A DNA stretch of 57,607 bases from Corallococcus interemptor (GCF_003668875.1 NZ_RAWM01000049.1:1-57607); one strand, 5' to 3'; counted from the first letter of the stretch, positions 16,885-26,283 are shown. Notes: generated by a model from the letters alone, not told the origin. A program made the numbers and translations.

Positions 16885-17697
16885 TCAGCCGAAACGCTCC
16901 CGGAAGGTGCTCAGGTTCGGCCCCTTCCCTCCGCGCTCGTACACCGCGAACACCACGCGGCTGAACGCGCCCGCCATCGTGGACAGGCCTCGCGCGAAGG
17001 CCTCCGCCACGTCATGCGGGTTGTTGCGGAACGCCCCGCAGCCCCAGGCCCCCAGGAGGATCGTCCGGTGCCCGTGGTGCGCCGCCACCTGCAACACCTT
17101 GAGCGTCCTGGCGAACAGCACCTCGCGCAGCTTCTGCGCGACCTCCGGGTCACCGGCGGGCAGCTGCCTTGCGTTGGGCGCGGGCGCCGTCAGCAGGGAC
17201 ACGTGGAACGGCCGGTCCAGGAGGTCGTAGTGCTCGTTGCGGAAGAACGGCACGTCCGGTGAGTAGAGGAAGTGATCCGTGTACAGCGGCGAGCGCAGCT
17301 TGCGGTTCACGTCGTAGAACTCCGGCCACTTCAACAGGCACGGATACAGCGCCGAGCACCGCGCCAGGTCCTCCTCCTGCGCCTTCGCGCCCGTGAGGAA
17401 ACCTCCACCCGGATTCGTCGCCGACGCGAAGTTGAGCGCCAGCACCCGCTCCTCGCCCTCCTGCTCCACCAGCCGGCGCGCGGCGTCGCCCGTCTTCTCC
17501 GGCGTCACCTCGATGGTGAAGCCCGGCACCGGCGCGGGCCGCGTCAGGCGGTCGAAGTCACCGGGACGCACCAGCACGGTGCCCTCGACCGCGCGCGCCA
17601 CCGCGTCGCGAATGGACACCTCCCGCCCGGACAGCGGCACGTACGTGCCCTGATCCAGGATGCGAAGGGTCTCGTCCGCGACGCGGTTCAACGACAT
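16885..17697 (-). CDS. TIGR02452-type microbial poly(ADP-ribose) glycohydrolase
   Basis: This 270-residue macrodomain-like enzyme is predicted to cleave the ribose-ribose bonds of poly(ADP-ribose) or related ADP-ribose conjugates. The bacterial-type PARG signature is clear: FASATNPGGGFLTGAKAQEE, i.e. the GGG loop followed by the catalytic Q-E-E pair. LARCSALYPCL follows, and later LLGAWGCGAFRNNP, the second phosphate-binding loop. An N-terminal helical region (~1-110) precedes the macro fold, as in other bacterial-type PARGs. Length is normal. The ATG at 17697 lies four bases after the stop of the preceding lipoprotein gene, so translation is probably coupled. The protein is cytosolic. No ADP-ribosyltransferase is visible in the window. 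Confidence 0.9.
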   Translation of the reverse strand: MSLNRVADETLRILDQGTYVPLSGREVSIRDAVARAVEGTVLVRPGDFDRLTRPAPVPGFTIEVTPEKTGDAARRLVEQEGEERVLALNFASATNPGGGFLTGAKAQEEDLARCSALYPCLLKWPEFYDVNRKLRSPLYTDHFLYSPDVPFFRNEHYDLLDRPFHVSLLTAPAPNARQLPAGDPEVAQKLREVLFARTLKVLQVAAHHGHRTILLGAWGCGAFRNNPHDVAEAFARGLSTMAGAFSRVVFAVYERGGKGPNLSTFRERFG

Positions 17698-17701
17698 GGC
17701 G

Positions 17702-18508
17702 TCACTCGCAGCCGATGCGCTCGGGCGCGACCACCAGGTCGTCGATCCACGTCTCCGACTCGGAGTCGCCCTTGGGGTGCACGAAGCCGTAGCCCACCGC
17801 GAAGTTCGTGAACGGCCGCATGCCCACGTTCGGGAAGTCATACGCCAGCTGCCCGTCCGCCCAGGCCATCGCATGGCCCGTTTCGGCCGTGGCGCTGTCG
17901 CGTTCCACGCCCCACTCGATGCAGGTCCACCGGTTGGGTGACACCTTCACCACCACGGGGTCCTCGTCCTGGTAGTTCCAACCCGTCCCGCGCCCCGTCC
18001 AGTTGTCCAACGCGAAGCCACCGTTCGGCAGGCCCTGGAGCTCGATGCCACCGAAGTCGTTGTCGTTCGGGGAGAAGAGGATGAAGTACGTCCCCATCAC
18101 TCCCGGCGGCGAGGACCGGCTCAGGTACACGTACGCGCGCGCGTAGAGCTTCGTGCCGAACTGCGGGATGTCCTTGCGCAGGTGCGCGATGGCTTGCTCG
18201 TCCTTGCCCGGCTCGAAGGGCTCCTCGTTGTGGCCTGCTTCCGTCACCACGTGCACCGCGCCGCTGCCGGAGCGGGTGCGCGAGCCGTCGATGGTGACGG
18301 TGGCGAAGTGGAAGTCATCCGGCTGCTTCCAGCCGTTATCGCCGTTGTCGAAGTTCTCGCAGATGTACGCGGAGGCCGGGCACTTGCCGTTGCCGGAGCT
18401 GGTGCCCGAGTCCGGGGTGTTGTCCTTCTTGTCGCCGTCGCCGCAAGCCGACAGCGCGCCCACCGCGAGGGAAGCCATCATCAACGCCAGTGCCGAAGTC
18501 GAACGCAT
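17702..18508 (-). CDS. Lipoprotein with predicted jelly-roll (LamG/polysaccharide-binding-like) fold
   Basis: This 268-residue protein has a strong lipobox (VGALSAC, Cys ~22), a Gly/Ser/Asp-rich spacer and then one beta-rich domain. ICENFDNGDNGWKQ at the start is typical of modules annotated as concanavalin-like or polysaccharide lyase-like. RSGSGAVHV, KLYARAYVYLS, FGGIELQGLPNG, RWTCIEWGVERD and ETWIDDLVV at the end support this. The fold prediction rests on this strand pattern, not on catalytic residues; a carbohydrate-binding role is a guess. GGAAGGA precedes the ATG at 18508. It is the first gene of a pair with the cytosolic PARG, an odd functional partner. Confidence 0.75.
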   Translation of the reverse strand: MRSTSALALMMASLAVGALSACGDGDKKDNTPDSGTSSGNGKCPASAYICENFDNGDNGWKQPDDFHFATVTIDGSRTRSGSGAVHVVTEAGHNEEPFEPGKDEQAIAHLRKDIPQFGTKLYARAYVYLSRSSPPGVMGTYFILFSPNDNDFGGIELQGLPNGGFALDNWTGRGTGWNYQDEDPVVVKVSPNRWTCIEWGVERDSATAETGHAMAWADGQLAYDFPNVGMRPFTNFAVGYGFVHPKGDSESETWIDDLVVAPERIGCE

Positions 18509-18873
18509 GAGTCCTTCCAGGAAGAGGCGTCGCGCCCCCGTACTCCTGCCGCGGGGACGGGACGTGTCACCGTCCTAACACGGCCCCCCGTCCTCCCTGG
18601 AATGGGGCCCGGGGGACCCCGGCGGCCCCGGCAGGCGAGCAGGCGCTGGCGACAGGCCCCGTGGGGCCATGCGTGTGTTGCTGGTGGATGGACGCGCGCG
18701 CGGCGCGATCACAAGTGCTCACTGGCGGCACGCGACCCCGCCCCGCCGGTGCGCGTTGCCGTTCCAGCCCGTACTGCTTTCCATGTGAAGCGCCAACGGC
18801 ACGGGCGTCACCCTCACGGGCAGCAGGAGGGGTGGGAGCAGGTGGGGGTTCCAGGCATCGGGGAGAGCGGGAG
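18509..18873. other. Intergenic region between divergent lipoprotein and cyclase-regulator genes
   Basis: This 365-bp gap must hold both promoters. I see an inverted repeat CGTGT...ACACG (18563-18582) near the lipoprotein side. A 14-bp palindrome GGCCCCGTGGGGCC (18655-18668) and a run of CG repeats lie around 18690. The frame of the cyclase gene is open back to 18661, but that stretch has no recognisable protein content. No sigma-70-type promoter is convincing by eye. Confidence 0.4.
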
Positions 18874-21800
18874 ATGGGAGAGGCCTTCCGAAGACTCACG
18901 GTCGTCGCGCCTCCGGCCGACGAAGGCGCCCCCGTTCGTGCTCCGCCGCCGCCCGCCCGGCACCCGCCGCCCATGGGTTCGGTGGCGCTCGTCTTCACCG
19001 ACATCCAGGGGTCCACGCGGCTGTGGGAGCGCTGTGGCCAGGCCATGCGCGACGCGCTGGAGCTGCATGACGGCGTGCTGCGCGCGCTCCTGTCCGGCAC
19101 CAACGGCTACGAGGTGAAGTCGCAGGGCGACGCCTTCATGGTCGCCTTCGCGTCTCCGGTGGAGGCCGCGCTCTGGTGCCTGCGCGCGCAGGAGGCGCTC
19201 TTGAGCGCGAGCTGGCCGGAGGCGCTGCTGGACGAACCGGACGCGGCGCAGGAGCACGCTCCCGAAGGCCTGACGCACCGGGGCCTGCGCGTGCGCATGG
19301 GCGTGCACGTGGGCGAGCCCGACTACCGCCTGGATCCGGCCACGCACCGGCTGGACTACCTGGGGCCGCCGGTGAACATCGCGGCGCGCGTCGCGGGCGC
19401 GGGACACGGCGGACAGGTGCTGCTGAGCGGCGCGGCGTGGGCCCGCGTCCAGCCGGAGCTCGCGTCGCTGGGGATGCCCATCGCGCGTCCCCTGGGGGCC
19501 TACCGCCTGCGCGGCGTGAGCGACTGCGTGTCCCTGGTGGAGCTGTTGCCCGCGTCGCTCGCGCACCGGCGCTTCGGCCCCCTGCGCGCCCAGCGGGAGC
19601 GGCCCGGCAACCTGCCCGCGCTGCGGCAGGACCTGGTGGGGCGCGCGGAGGAGCTGGAGACGCTGCGGCAGTGGATGTCGGAGGGCGCCCGGCTGATCAC
19701 CATCCTGGGCCCGGGCGGCATGGGCAAGACGCGGCTGGCCACGCACTTTGGCGCGCTGGAGTCCGACGCGGGCGCGTGGGAGGGCGGCGTCTGGCGGTGC
19801 GACCTGGAGGAGGCGCTGACGGAGGAGGACCTCTGCCACGCGGTGGGCCGGGCCCTGGGCGTGCCGCTGACCGCGGACGGAGACGGCAGCATGCCCGCGG
19901 AGCGGCTGGGACGCGCGCTCGCGGGGTGCGGCGACGTGCTGGTCATCCTGGACAACGTGGAGCAGGTGGTGCGTCACGTGCCCGCGACGCTGGGGCACTG
20001 GCGGGTGCTGGCGCCGCGCGCGCGCTTCCTCGTCACCACGCGCGAGGCCCTGCGGCTGCCCGGCGAGCGCGTGCTGGACCTGGCCCCGCTGAGCCTGCCG
20101 GAGCCGGATGAGCGGTGCTGGGAGGCCATCCTGCGCTCGGACGCGGTGCGCCTGTTCGTGCAGCGGGCCCAGGAGACGCGCGGCGACTTCGTCCTGAGCG
20201 ACGCGGAGGCCCCGCGCGTCGCGGACATCGTGCGGCAGCTGGACGGCATCGCGCTGGCCATCGAGCTGGCCGCCGCGCGCGTGAACGTGCTGGGCGTGGA
20301 GCAGCTGCGCGAGCGGCTGTCGAAGCGCTTCGACCTGCTGCGCGTGGGGCGGCGGGACGCGCCCGCGCGGCAGGCGACGCTGAGAGGCGCCATCGACTGG
20401 TCCTGGAACCTGCTGGAGCCGGCCGAGCGCGCCGCGCTGGCGCAGTGCTCGGTGTTCCGGGGCGGCTTCACGCTGGAGGCCGCCGAGGCCGTGCTGGTGC
20501 TGCCGGAGGGCTCGCCGGACGTGCTGGAGGTGGTGCACTCGCTGCGCTCGCAGTCGCTGCTGTGCGCGCGCGAGGAGGGGGCCCCCGGCGGCTTCCTGCG
20601 CCTGGGGCTGTACGAGAGCATCCGCGAGTACGCGGCGCTGCGCCTGAAGGAGATGGGCGACGAGGTGGCGTGCGAGGCCCGTCACGCGGACACCTACGTC
20701 CGGGTCGCGGGCCGGCTGCGCGAGCGCGTGCAGAAGACCGGAGGCGCGACGGCGCTGCGCAGGCTGGCCCTGGAGCGGGAGAACCTGCTGGCCGCGTGCG
20801 ACAACGCGCTGGCCGTCCGTCCGGTGACGGCGGAGTCCCTGGGCCGCGCGCTGGAGACGCTGGGCGTGCTGGAGCCGGATGCGCGCACGCGCGGGCCGGT
20901 GGGCCTGCTGGTGGGGCGGCTGGAGCGCGCGCTGGAGGCGTCGTCGCACGTGGCCGTGGCGCCGCTGAAGCGCGCGGAGGCGCTCGCGGTGCTGGGCCGC
21001 GCGTACCTGGACGCGGGGCAGGCGGAGTTCGCGCGCCAGGCGCTGGAGGAGGCGCGCGGCATCTTCCACACGCTGGGCGAGGCGGCCTCGGAGAAGCGCG
21101 TGCTCGTGGACCTGTCCATCGTCGCGCGTCACGCCGGAGACGGAGCCGCCGCGTGGACGCTGATGCGCGACGCGCAGGCGCTGCCCTCCGGAAACGACCG
21201 CTGGCTGGAGGCCTACGCGGTGGGCAACCTGGGGCTCGTCGAACAGGTGCGCCACGGGCCCCAGGCGGCCATCCCGCACCTGCGCGCGTCGCTGGCGCTG
21301 TTCCACGAGGTGGGCGACGTGACGTTCGAGGTGGGCTTCCTCACCAACTGCGCGGTCGCCATCGGCGAGGCGGGCGACGGCGGCGAGGCCGTGATGCTCC
21401 TGGGCGAGGCGCTGGGCCGGGCGCTGAGCGTGGAGGACCGCGCGGGCCAGGCGCTCGCGCGGCTCAACCTGGGCTGCTACCTGATGGACGCGGGCGGCAT
21501 CGCGGACGCGTGCGAGCACCTGGAGTCCGCGGTGCGCCTGTCCCGGCTCCTGGGGCAACGCCTGCTGGAGGGCACGGCGCTGGGGGAGCTGGGCCGGGCG
21601 TGCCTGGCGCGGGGTGACTGGAAGCAGGCGAGCACGGCGCTGACGGAGGCCATCTCCATCCTGGGCCGGGCGTCCCGCTGGCAGTCCCTGCGCTTCATCG
21701 CGCACCGGGCCGCGCTGGACGCCGCCCGCGGAGACCTGAAGGCAGCGCGCGAGGGCTTCGGCCTCCTGGACGCCAGCCCCGAGCTGCGTGAGGACCCTGC

Positions 21801-22023
21801 CCTCCTCCAGCTCGTGGACCTGCTCCGCGCCGCGCTCGACCTGGCTGAAGCCGACGCCGCGCCCTCGCCAGGCGCCGAGGGCGACGAGGCCCGGGCCAGG
21901 GCCCGCCGCCGCATCGAAGCGGCCCGCAACGCCCCGCGTGAGACGTCGTCGTCCGACATCCGCGGCGCGCTGCGCTTCCTGGAGGCCTGGCCCGGCCTCA
22001 CGGATTCGCACCCGGAGGCCTGA
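18874..22023 (+). CDS. Class III adenylate/guanylate cyclase - AAA/NB-ARC-like ATPase - TPR regulator
   Basis: This 1049-residue protein has three parts. (1) A class III cyclase domain spans ~35-225. Metal-binding Asp43 is in VFTDIQGSTRLWE and Asp86 in KSQGDAFMVAF. Lys82 and Asp161 (RLDYLG) are the usual purine-selecting pair for ATP, and Asn168/Arg172 (VNIAAR) bind the transition state. (2) An NTPase domain has Walker A GPGGMGKT at 279-286, LVILDNVEQV as Walker B and a helical region with winged-helix features (FRGGFTLEAAEAVL). (3) The C-terminal ~450 residues are TPR-like helices. This is the LuxR/AfsR-like architecture common in actinobacteria and myxobacteria, without an obvious C-terminal DNA-binding domain. 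All catalytic cyclase residues seem present, so cAMP production is plausible. The ATG at 18874 was chosen for GGGAG upstream. Confidence 0.9.
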   Translation: MGEAFRRLTVVAPPADEGAPVRAPPPPARHPPPMGSVALVFTDIQGSTRLWERCGQAMRDALELHDGVLRALLSGTNGYEVKSQGDAFMVAFASPVEAALWCLRAQEALLSASWPEALLDEPDAAQEHAPEGLTHRGLRVRMGVHVGEPDYRLDPATHRLDYLGPPVNIAARVAGAGHGGQVLLSGAAWARVQPELASLGMPIARPLGAYRLRGVSDCVSLVELLPASLAHRRFGPLRAQRERPGNLPALRQDLVGRAEELETLRQWMSEGARLITILGPGGMGKTRLATHFGALESDAGAWEGGVWRCDLEEALTEEDLCHAVGRALGVPLTADGDGSMPAERLGRALAGCGDVLVILDNVEQVVRHVPATLGHWRVLAPRARFLVTTREALRLPGERVLDLAPLSLPEPDERCWEAILRSDAVRLFVQRAQETRGDFVLSDAEAPRVADIVRQLDGIALAIELAAARVNVLGVEQLRERLSKRFDLLRVGRRDAPARQATLRGAIDWSWNLLEPAERAALAQCSVFRGGFTLEAAEAVLVLPEGSPDVLEVVHSLRSQSLLCAREEGAPGGFLRLGLYESIREYAALRLKEMGDEVACEARHADTYVRVAGRLRERVQKTGGATALRRLALERENLLAACDNALAVRPVTAESLGRALETLGVLEPDARTRGPVGLLVGRLERALEASSHVAVAPLKRAEALAVLGRAYLDAGQAEFARQALEEARGIFHTLGEAASEKRVLVDLSIVARHAGDGAAAWTLMRDAQALPSGNDRWLEAYAVGNLGLVEQVRHGPQAAIPHLRASLALFHEVGDVTFEVGFLTNCAVAIGEAGDGGEAVMLLGEALGRALSVEDRAGQALARLNLGCYLMDAGGIADACEHLESAVRLSRLLGQRLLEGTALGELGRACLARGDWKQASTALTEAISILGRASRWQSLRFIAHRAALDAARGDLKAAREGFGLLDASPELREDPALLQLVDLLRAALDLAEADAAPSPGAEGDEARARARRRIEAARNAPRETSSSDIRGALRFLEAWPGLTDSHPEA

Positions 22024-22030
22024 AGCTTCG

Positions 22031-23653
22031 CTACGGCTTCGCGGCCGGCTTCGCGAAGCGGCGGAAGAAGCTGTCGTCGTTCCAGTACGGCCGGCCCGGA
22101 GCGTCCGCCACCGTGTTCGTCAGCGCGGTGAGGAACGTGATGAAGCGCGCGGCGCCCTCGTGGTCCACGGGCTGCTGCGCCAGGTCGTCCGACGGCGCGT
22201 GGTAGCGCTCGGTCAGCCACTGCTTGAAGATCTTCTCTTCCTCCGAACCCGGCGTGTAGCCGAACTTGAAGAACAGCGCGGGCACGCCCTCGCGGATGAA
22301 CGAGTACTGATCGCTGCGCACGAACAGGTTGCGGTCCGGCTCCGGATCCGCGAGCACCTGCACGTCCAGCTTCGCCGCCACCTCCGCCAGCGGCACCGCG
22401 AGCGAGGACTCGTCCTTGCCATGCGCCACCACCGACGTGAACGGCCAGTGGGGCATGAACATGTCCAGGTTGAAGTCCGCCACGATGGACGTGATGGGCA
22501 CCGGCGGCCGCGACGCGAAGTACTTCGACCCCAGCAGCCCCTTCTCCTCCCCCGTCACCAGCGCGAGCAGCACCGAGCGCTTCGGCGCCTCCTTCTGCGC
22601 ATGCAGCTGCCGCGCGACCTCCAGCAGCGCCGCCACGCCGGACGCATTGTCCATGGCGCCGTTGTAGATGCGGTCCCCCTTCACCGGCTCGCCCACGCCC
22701 ACGTGGTCCAGGTGCGCGCTGAGCACCACGTACTCCTTCGCGAGCACCGGATCCGAACCCGGCATGACGCCCACCACGTTCATGGACTTCAGCGGCTTCA
22801 CGTCGAAGGCCAGCTTCGCCTTCATGCGCAGCGGGAGGTCGAACCTGGGCAGCGGCTTGTCCGCGTTGGCCAGCGCCACCAGCTCCTCGTAGGTGTGCGG
22901 CGCGCCCTCCAGCCACTTCTGCGACTGCGCGACGTTCACCACCACCGCGACCTTCATCCCGCGCGAGTCGTTGAGAGACGGATCCGTGAACACCACCGTG
23001 GGATTCTTGGCGGAGGCCACGGTGCGCTCCCAGGGCAGCTCCAGCAGCTTCGGGTTCTGGAGATACACCACCCCCACGACCCCCGCCGCCTTGAGCACCT
23101 TCATCCGCTCTTCCCACGAAGAGAAGTGCGACTTCACCGGCCCGGGGATGTTCCCCGGCCCGCCCTGGAGCATCACCACCGCCTTGCCCTTCAGGTCCAG
23201 GCCCGCGAAGTCGTCGTAGCCCAGCTCCGGGATGGACAGGCCATAGCCCACGAACACCAGCGGCGCGTCCACGGTGCCGTTGTCGCCCTGCCGCGAGGAC
23301 AGCACCACGTCCTCGCCCTGCACCAGCGGCTGCGCCTTGCCGTCCTTCACCAGCGCGACGCTGGACCTGGACTCGATGAGGCGGCGCGACTGAAGCGCCA
23401 TGGGCTGGAGGAAGCCTGTCTTCAACAGGGGCTTCACGCCCAGCGCGGCCAGCTCCTTGGACACGTAGCCCGCGGCCGTCGCGTAGCCCTTGCTGCCCGT
23501 ATCGCGCCCCTCCATCGCGTCACTGGCCAGCACCTCCACGTGCTTCCACCAGCGGTCCTCGCCAACAGGAGGCTTCGATGCAGGAGGCTCCGCGGCGAAG
23601 GCCCCGGAGGAGACGAACAGCGCGAGCGCGGCGACGGATGAGACCCGGTTCAT
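22031..23653 (-). CDS. Exported M28-family zinc metallopeptidase with PA domain
   Basis: This 540-residue protein has a Sec signal (VSSVAALALFVSSGAFA) at the ATG 23653 start. A PA-type insert spans about 120-260 (LVFVGYGLSIPELGYDDFAGLDLKGK). The M28 co-catalytic zinc site is complete: SAHLDHVG (His, Asp), MDNASGVAALLE (bridging Asp), TGEEKGLLGS (catalytic Glu and ligand), FNLDM (Asp) and YHAPSDD (His). Such aminopeptidases trim N-terminal residues of peptides outside the cytoplasm. It follows opgH on the same strand with 42 bp between, and converges on the cyclase regulator gene with 7 bp between stops. Activity is likely; substrate preference unknown. Confidence 0.93.
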   Translation of the reverse strand: MNRVSSVAALALFVSSGAFAAEPPASKPPVGEDRWWKHVEVLASDAMEGRDTGSKGYATAAGYVSKELAALGVKPLLKTGFLQPMALQSRRLIESRSSVALVKDGKAQPLVQGEDVVLSSRQGDNGTVDAPLVFVGYGLSIPELGYDDFAGLDLKGKAVVMLQGGPGNIPGPVKSHFSSWEERMKVLKAAGVVGVVYLQNPKLLELPWERTVASAKNPTVVFTDPSLNDSRGMKVAVVVNVAQSQKWLEGAPHTYEELVALANADKPLPRFDLPLRMKAKLAFDVKPLKSMNVVGVMPGSDPVLAKEYVVLSAHLDHVGVGEPVKGDRIYNGAMDNASGVAALLEVARQLHAQKEAPKRSVLLALVTGEEKGLLGSKYFASRPPVPITSIVADFNLDMFMPHWPFTSVVAHGKDESSLAVPLAEVAAKLDVQVLADPEPDRNLFVRSDQYSFIREGVPALFFKFGYTPGSEEEKIFKQWLTERYHAPSDDLAQQPVDHEGAARFITFLTALTNTVADAPGRPYWNDDSFFRRFAKPAAKP

Positions 23654-23695
23654 GCCCCGGAGCATCCAGGGCAAGGCCGGGTCATGCAACCCTCA

Positions 23696-25720
23696 TCAGG
23701 CCTGCACGCCCAGCCGCCGGCCGCGAAGCTCCGAAAGGGTGCGGGCATCCAGCAGCACGGCTGATTTCTCCTGCGGGGACAGCGGCTCCACGCCGCCCGC
23801 CAGCAGCTTGCGCCGCGCGGAGGCCAGCGCCGCGGGGACGCTCGCCGCCGGGTGCGACTCCAGCAGCGCCAGGTGCAGCGCGTGTGCCCGAGGGTCGGTG
23901 AGCACGTGGTCCAGCGCGTCGTCCACCGGCTCCAGCTCCTCCTCCGCCAGCTCCTGCGCGCGCACCAGCACGGTGGGCGGCTGGACCTCTTCCGGGATGA
24001 GCAGCAGGCCCCGGCGCTGCAGCCACAGGCCCAGCGACGCACGGGAGGTGAAGACAGAGATGGCCGGGGCCAGCCACAGCCCCAGGATGACCGGCGACAG
24101 CCACGCCAGCATGCCCGGCGCCACCGCGACCGTGAGCACCGCGAGCACGACGCCAATCACCATGTGCCACTTGTGCCGGCGCAGCGCCTCCGGCCACGGC
24201 AGGTCCGTGTCCTCACGCTGCTGGCTGGACCAGTTCACCTTGTAGCCAAACAGCGTCCCGAACACGAAGTGCGACTGGAAGAGCATCATCACCGGCGCCA
24301 TCAGCGTGGAGACGAAGCCCTCCAGCATCACGCTGAGCACCAGCTTGAAGCGGCCGCCCATGTTCGCGGCCTCTTCACGGTCCGCCAGCACCAGGCCCAT
24401 GCCCATCAGGCGCGGAATCCACAGCAGCGCCAGCGACAGGGCCATCAGCCGCAGCGCGCCCACCGTGTCGAACGCGTCCCCGCCCGGCAGCGTGGCCTGG
24501 AACTCCATCAACGTCGCGGGAGCGAAGAACCACTCGTGCAGCGCGGCGAACAGGCCCGCCACCAGGAAGATGAGCCACAGGGGCGACGCCACGTAGGACA
24601 TCACGCCCATGAGGAAGTGCATCCGGCTCATGGGGTGCAGGCCGCCCGCCATCACCAGCCCCAGGTGCTGGAGGTTGCCCTGGCACCAGCGGCGGTCGCG
24701 CTGCGCGTACGCCAGCAGGTCCGGCGGCGGCTGCTCGTAGCTGCCACCCAGCTCCGGCACCAGCCACACCGTGTAGCCCGCGCGGCGCATCAGCGCGGCC
24801 TCCACGAAGTCGTGGCTGAGGATGTGGCCGCCGAAGGGCTGCTGGCCCGGCAGCACCGGCAGGCCGCAGTGCTCGATGAAGGGCGCCATGCGCAGGATGG
24901 CGTTGTGGCCCCAGTAGTTGGAGTCCCCCAGCTGCCACGCCGCCGCCCCCGCCGCCACGATGGGGCCATACACCCGGCCCGCGAACTGCTGCAGCCGCGC
25001 GAACAGCGTGGAGCGCCCCACGTTCTGCGGCGGCACCTGGAGGATGCCCGCGCCGGGGTTGAGCTCCATCAGCCGCGCCATCTTCACGACGCTGTCGCCC
25101 GCCATCAGGCTGTCGGCGTCCAGCACCAGCAGGAAGTCGTAGCGGCGGCCCCAGCGCTCACAGAACTCCGCCAGGTTGCCCGCCTTCTTGGCCGTGTTGT
25201 CGGAGCGGCGGCGGTAGAAGATGCGCCCCTGCCCGCCCACGCGGCGGCACAGCTCCGACCACGCCAGCTCCTCCGCCACCCACGACTCCGCCTTCGTGGA
25301 GTCGCTCAGCACGTAGAAGTCGAACGCGTCCAGCTGCCCCGTCGCCGCGATGGACTCATACGTCGCCTGCACGTGCGCGAACACGGCGGCCGGGTCCTCG
25401 TTGTAGACGGGCATCACCACCGCGGTGCGGCGCGTGAGCGGCTCCGCGGCCTCTTCCTCCGTGGGCCAGCGCAGCCCCGGCACCCGCTGGTTGGACACCA
25501 GTTGGATGAAGCCCGCGACGCCGCTCCAGAACGACAGGGCGATCCACGCGAAGCACACCGCGAACAGGCCCAGCACGAACAGCTCCGGCACCGTGGTGCC
25601 GTGGGCCGCGAGCAGCCGGTGCATCTCCACGCAGGCGAACCCGGTGGACAGGGCGGCGAGCCCCAGCACCATCACGCGGCGCGGACGCGCCAGGGCCGGA
25701 GTGTAGGGTTGGGCGTTCAT
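23696..25720 (-). CDS. opgH: Glucans biosynthesis glucosyltransferase H
   Basis: This 674-residue inner-membrane GT2 glycosyltransferase polymerises beta-1,2-linked glucose from UDP-glucose into periplasmic glucans. Two N-terminal transmembrane helices precede the catalytic domain. VVMPVYNEDP, VLDADSLM (DxD) and RDRRWCQGNLQH (the [QR]-x-x-RW motif) are intact. OpgH-typical segments are YWGHNAILRM, GHILSHDFVEAALMRRAGY and VPELGGSYEQPPP. Further transmembrane helices follow (~370-560). It is shorter than the enterobacterial protein (about 850 residues), mostly at the termini. The start is ATG 25720. It follows a small gene and opgG in the same direction, an operon for osmoregulated periplasmic glucan synthesis. 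Confidence 0.93.
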   Translation of the reverse strand: MNAQPYTPALARPRRVMVLGLAALSTGFACVEMHRLLAAHGTTVPELFVLGLFAVCFAWIALSFWSGVAGFIQLVSNQRVPGLRWPTEEEAAEPLTRRTAVVMPVYNEDPAAVFAHVQATYESIAATGQLDAFDFYVLSDSTKAESWVAEELAWSELCRRVGGQGRIFYRRRSDNTAKKAGNLAEFCERWGRRYDFLLVLDADSLMAGDSVVKMARLMELNPGAGILQVPPQNVGRSTLFARLQQFAGRVYGPIVAAGAAAWQLGDSNYWGHNAILRMAPFIEHCGLPVLPGQQPFGGHILSHDFVEAALMRRAGYTVWLVPELGGSYEQPPPDLLAYAQRDRRWCQGNLQHLGLVMAGGLHPMSRMHFLMGVMSYVASPLWLIFLVAGLFAALHEWFFAPATLMEFQATLPGGDAFDTVGALRLMALSLALLWIPRLMGMGLVLADREEAANMGGRFKLVLSVMLEGFVSTLMAPVMMLFQSHFVFGTLFGYKVNWSSQQREDTDLPWPEALRRHKWHMVIGVVLAVLTVAVAPGMLAWLSPVILGLWLAPAISVFTSRASLGLWLQRRGLLLIPEEVQPPTVLVRAQELAEEELEPVDDALDHVLTDPRAHALHLALLESHPAASVPAALASARRKLLAGGVEPLSPQEKSAVLLDARTLSELRGRRLGVQA

Positions 25721-25767
25721 GCGGACTCCGGGCTCCCGTGCGGCTTCGCGAATGTGAGGTGCGCGCC

Positions 25768-26283
25768 CTAGCGCGACGGCGACACGCCGGCCTGGCCGGC
25801 GGCCGGACGCAGCCAGCGGCGCAGCATGTCCATGAAGGGATTGAGCACGAGCTGCTGCTCGCGCATCTGGCAGGGCACCTCCGCCGGGGCGGACATGGGC
25901 ACCGCTTCACACACCGCGCGGCGCCACGCGTCCGGCAGCGAGGACGGAGTGCGCATCAGCACGTCCGCGCCCCAGCGCGCGCCGCCCACCAGCACGAACG
26001 CGGCCCGGCCGCGCACCAGCAGGGACGGCCCCACGTGCGCGGGCCCCAGCACCTCCGCCAGCCACCCCTCCACGCGCCACCGCGCCAGGGCCAGCGCGGC
26101 CTCCGGAGACAGCGTCAGCTCACGCGTGCCCAGGACCCAGCCCGCCAGCTTCTCCAGGTCCTGCCGGCCGGTGAAGCCGAAGTCCTGGAAGAAGTTCACC
26201 AGGGCGGCCTGGGTGTCCGCACGAGCCGCCTGCGGCATCGCCGGGGCGAAGGAGATGAACGGGTGCGTGGTCACGGAATCCAC
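25768..26283 (-). CDS. Hypothetical protein encoded between opgG and opgH
   Basis: This 171-residue protein has no signal peptide or membrane segment. Helix-rich segments are ALVNFFQDFGFTGRQDLEKLAGWVLGT and ALARWRVEGWLAEVLGP; PAAGQAGVSPSR is a disordered end. I do not recognise a family. Its GTG start at 26283 overlaps the end of opgG by 13 bp; the alternative GTG at 26274 gives the common GTGA start/stop overlap. Either way it is translationally coupled to opgG and followed by opgH after 47 bp. Position argues for a role in glucan synthesis, perhaps a cytosolic regulator or a partner of the synthase, which is inference. Confidence 0.75.
   Translation of the reverse strand: MDSVTTHPFISFAPAMPQAARADTQAALVNFFQDFGFTGRQDLEKLAGWVLGTRELTLSPEAALALARWRVEGWLAEVLGPAHVGPSLLVRGRAAFVLVGGARWGADVLMRTPSSLPDAWRRAVCEAVPMSAPAEVPCQMREQQLVLNPFMDMLRRWLRPAAGQAGVSPSR

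Noticed and set aside
18655-18668. 14-bp palindrome GGCCCCGTGGGGCC
   Set aside because: It lies between divergent genes, so a terminator is unlikely, and such G/C palindromes arise by chance at this base composition.
18814-22011. Minus-strand open frame of 1065 codons antisense to the cyclase regulator
   Set aside because: It is a shadow frame of high-GC coding DNA: Arg/Gln/Ala-rich translation, no domain, while the plus strand carries a complete multi-domain protein.
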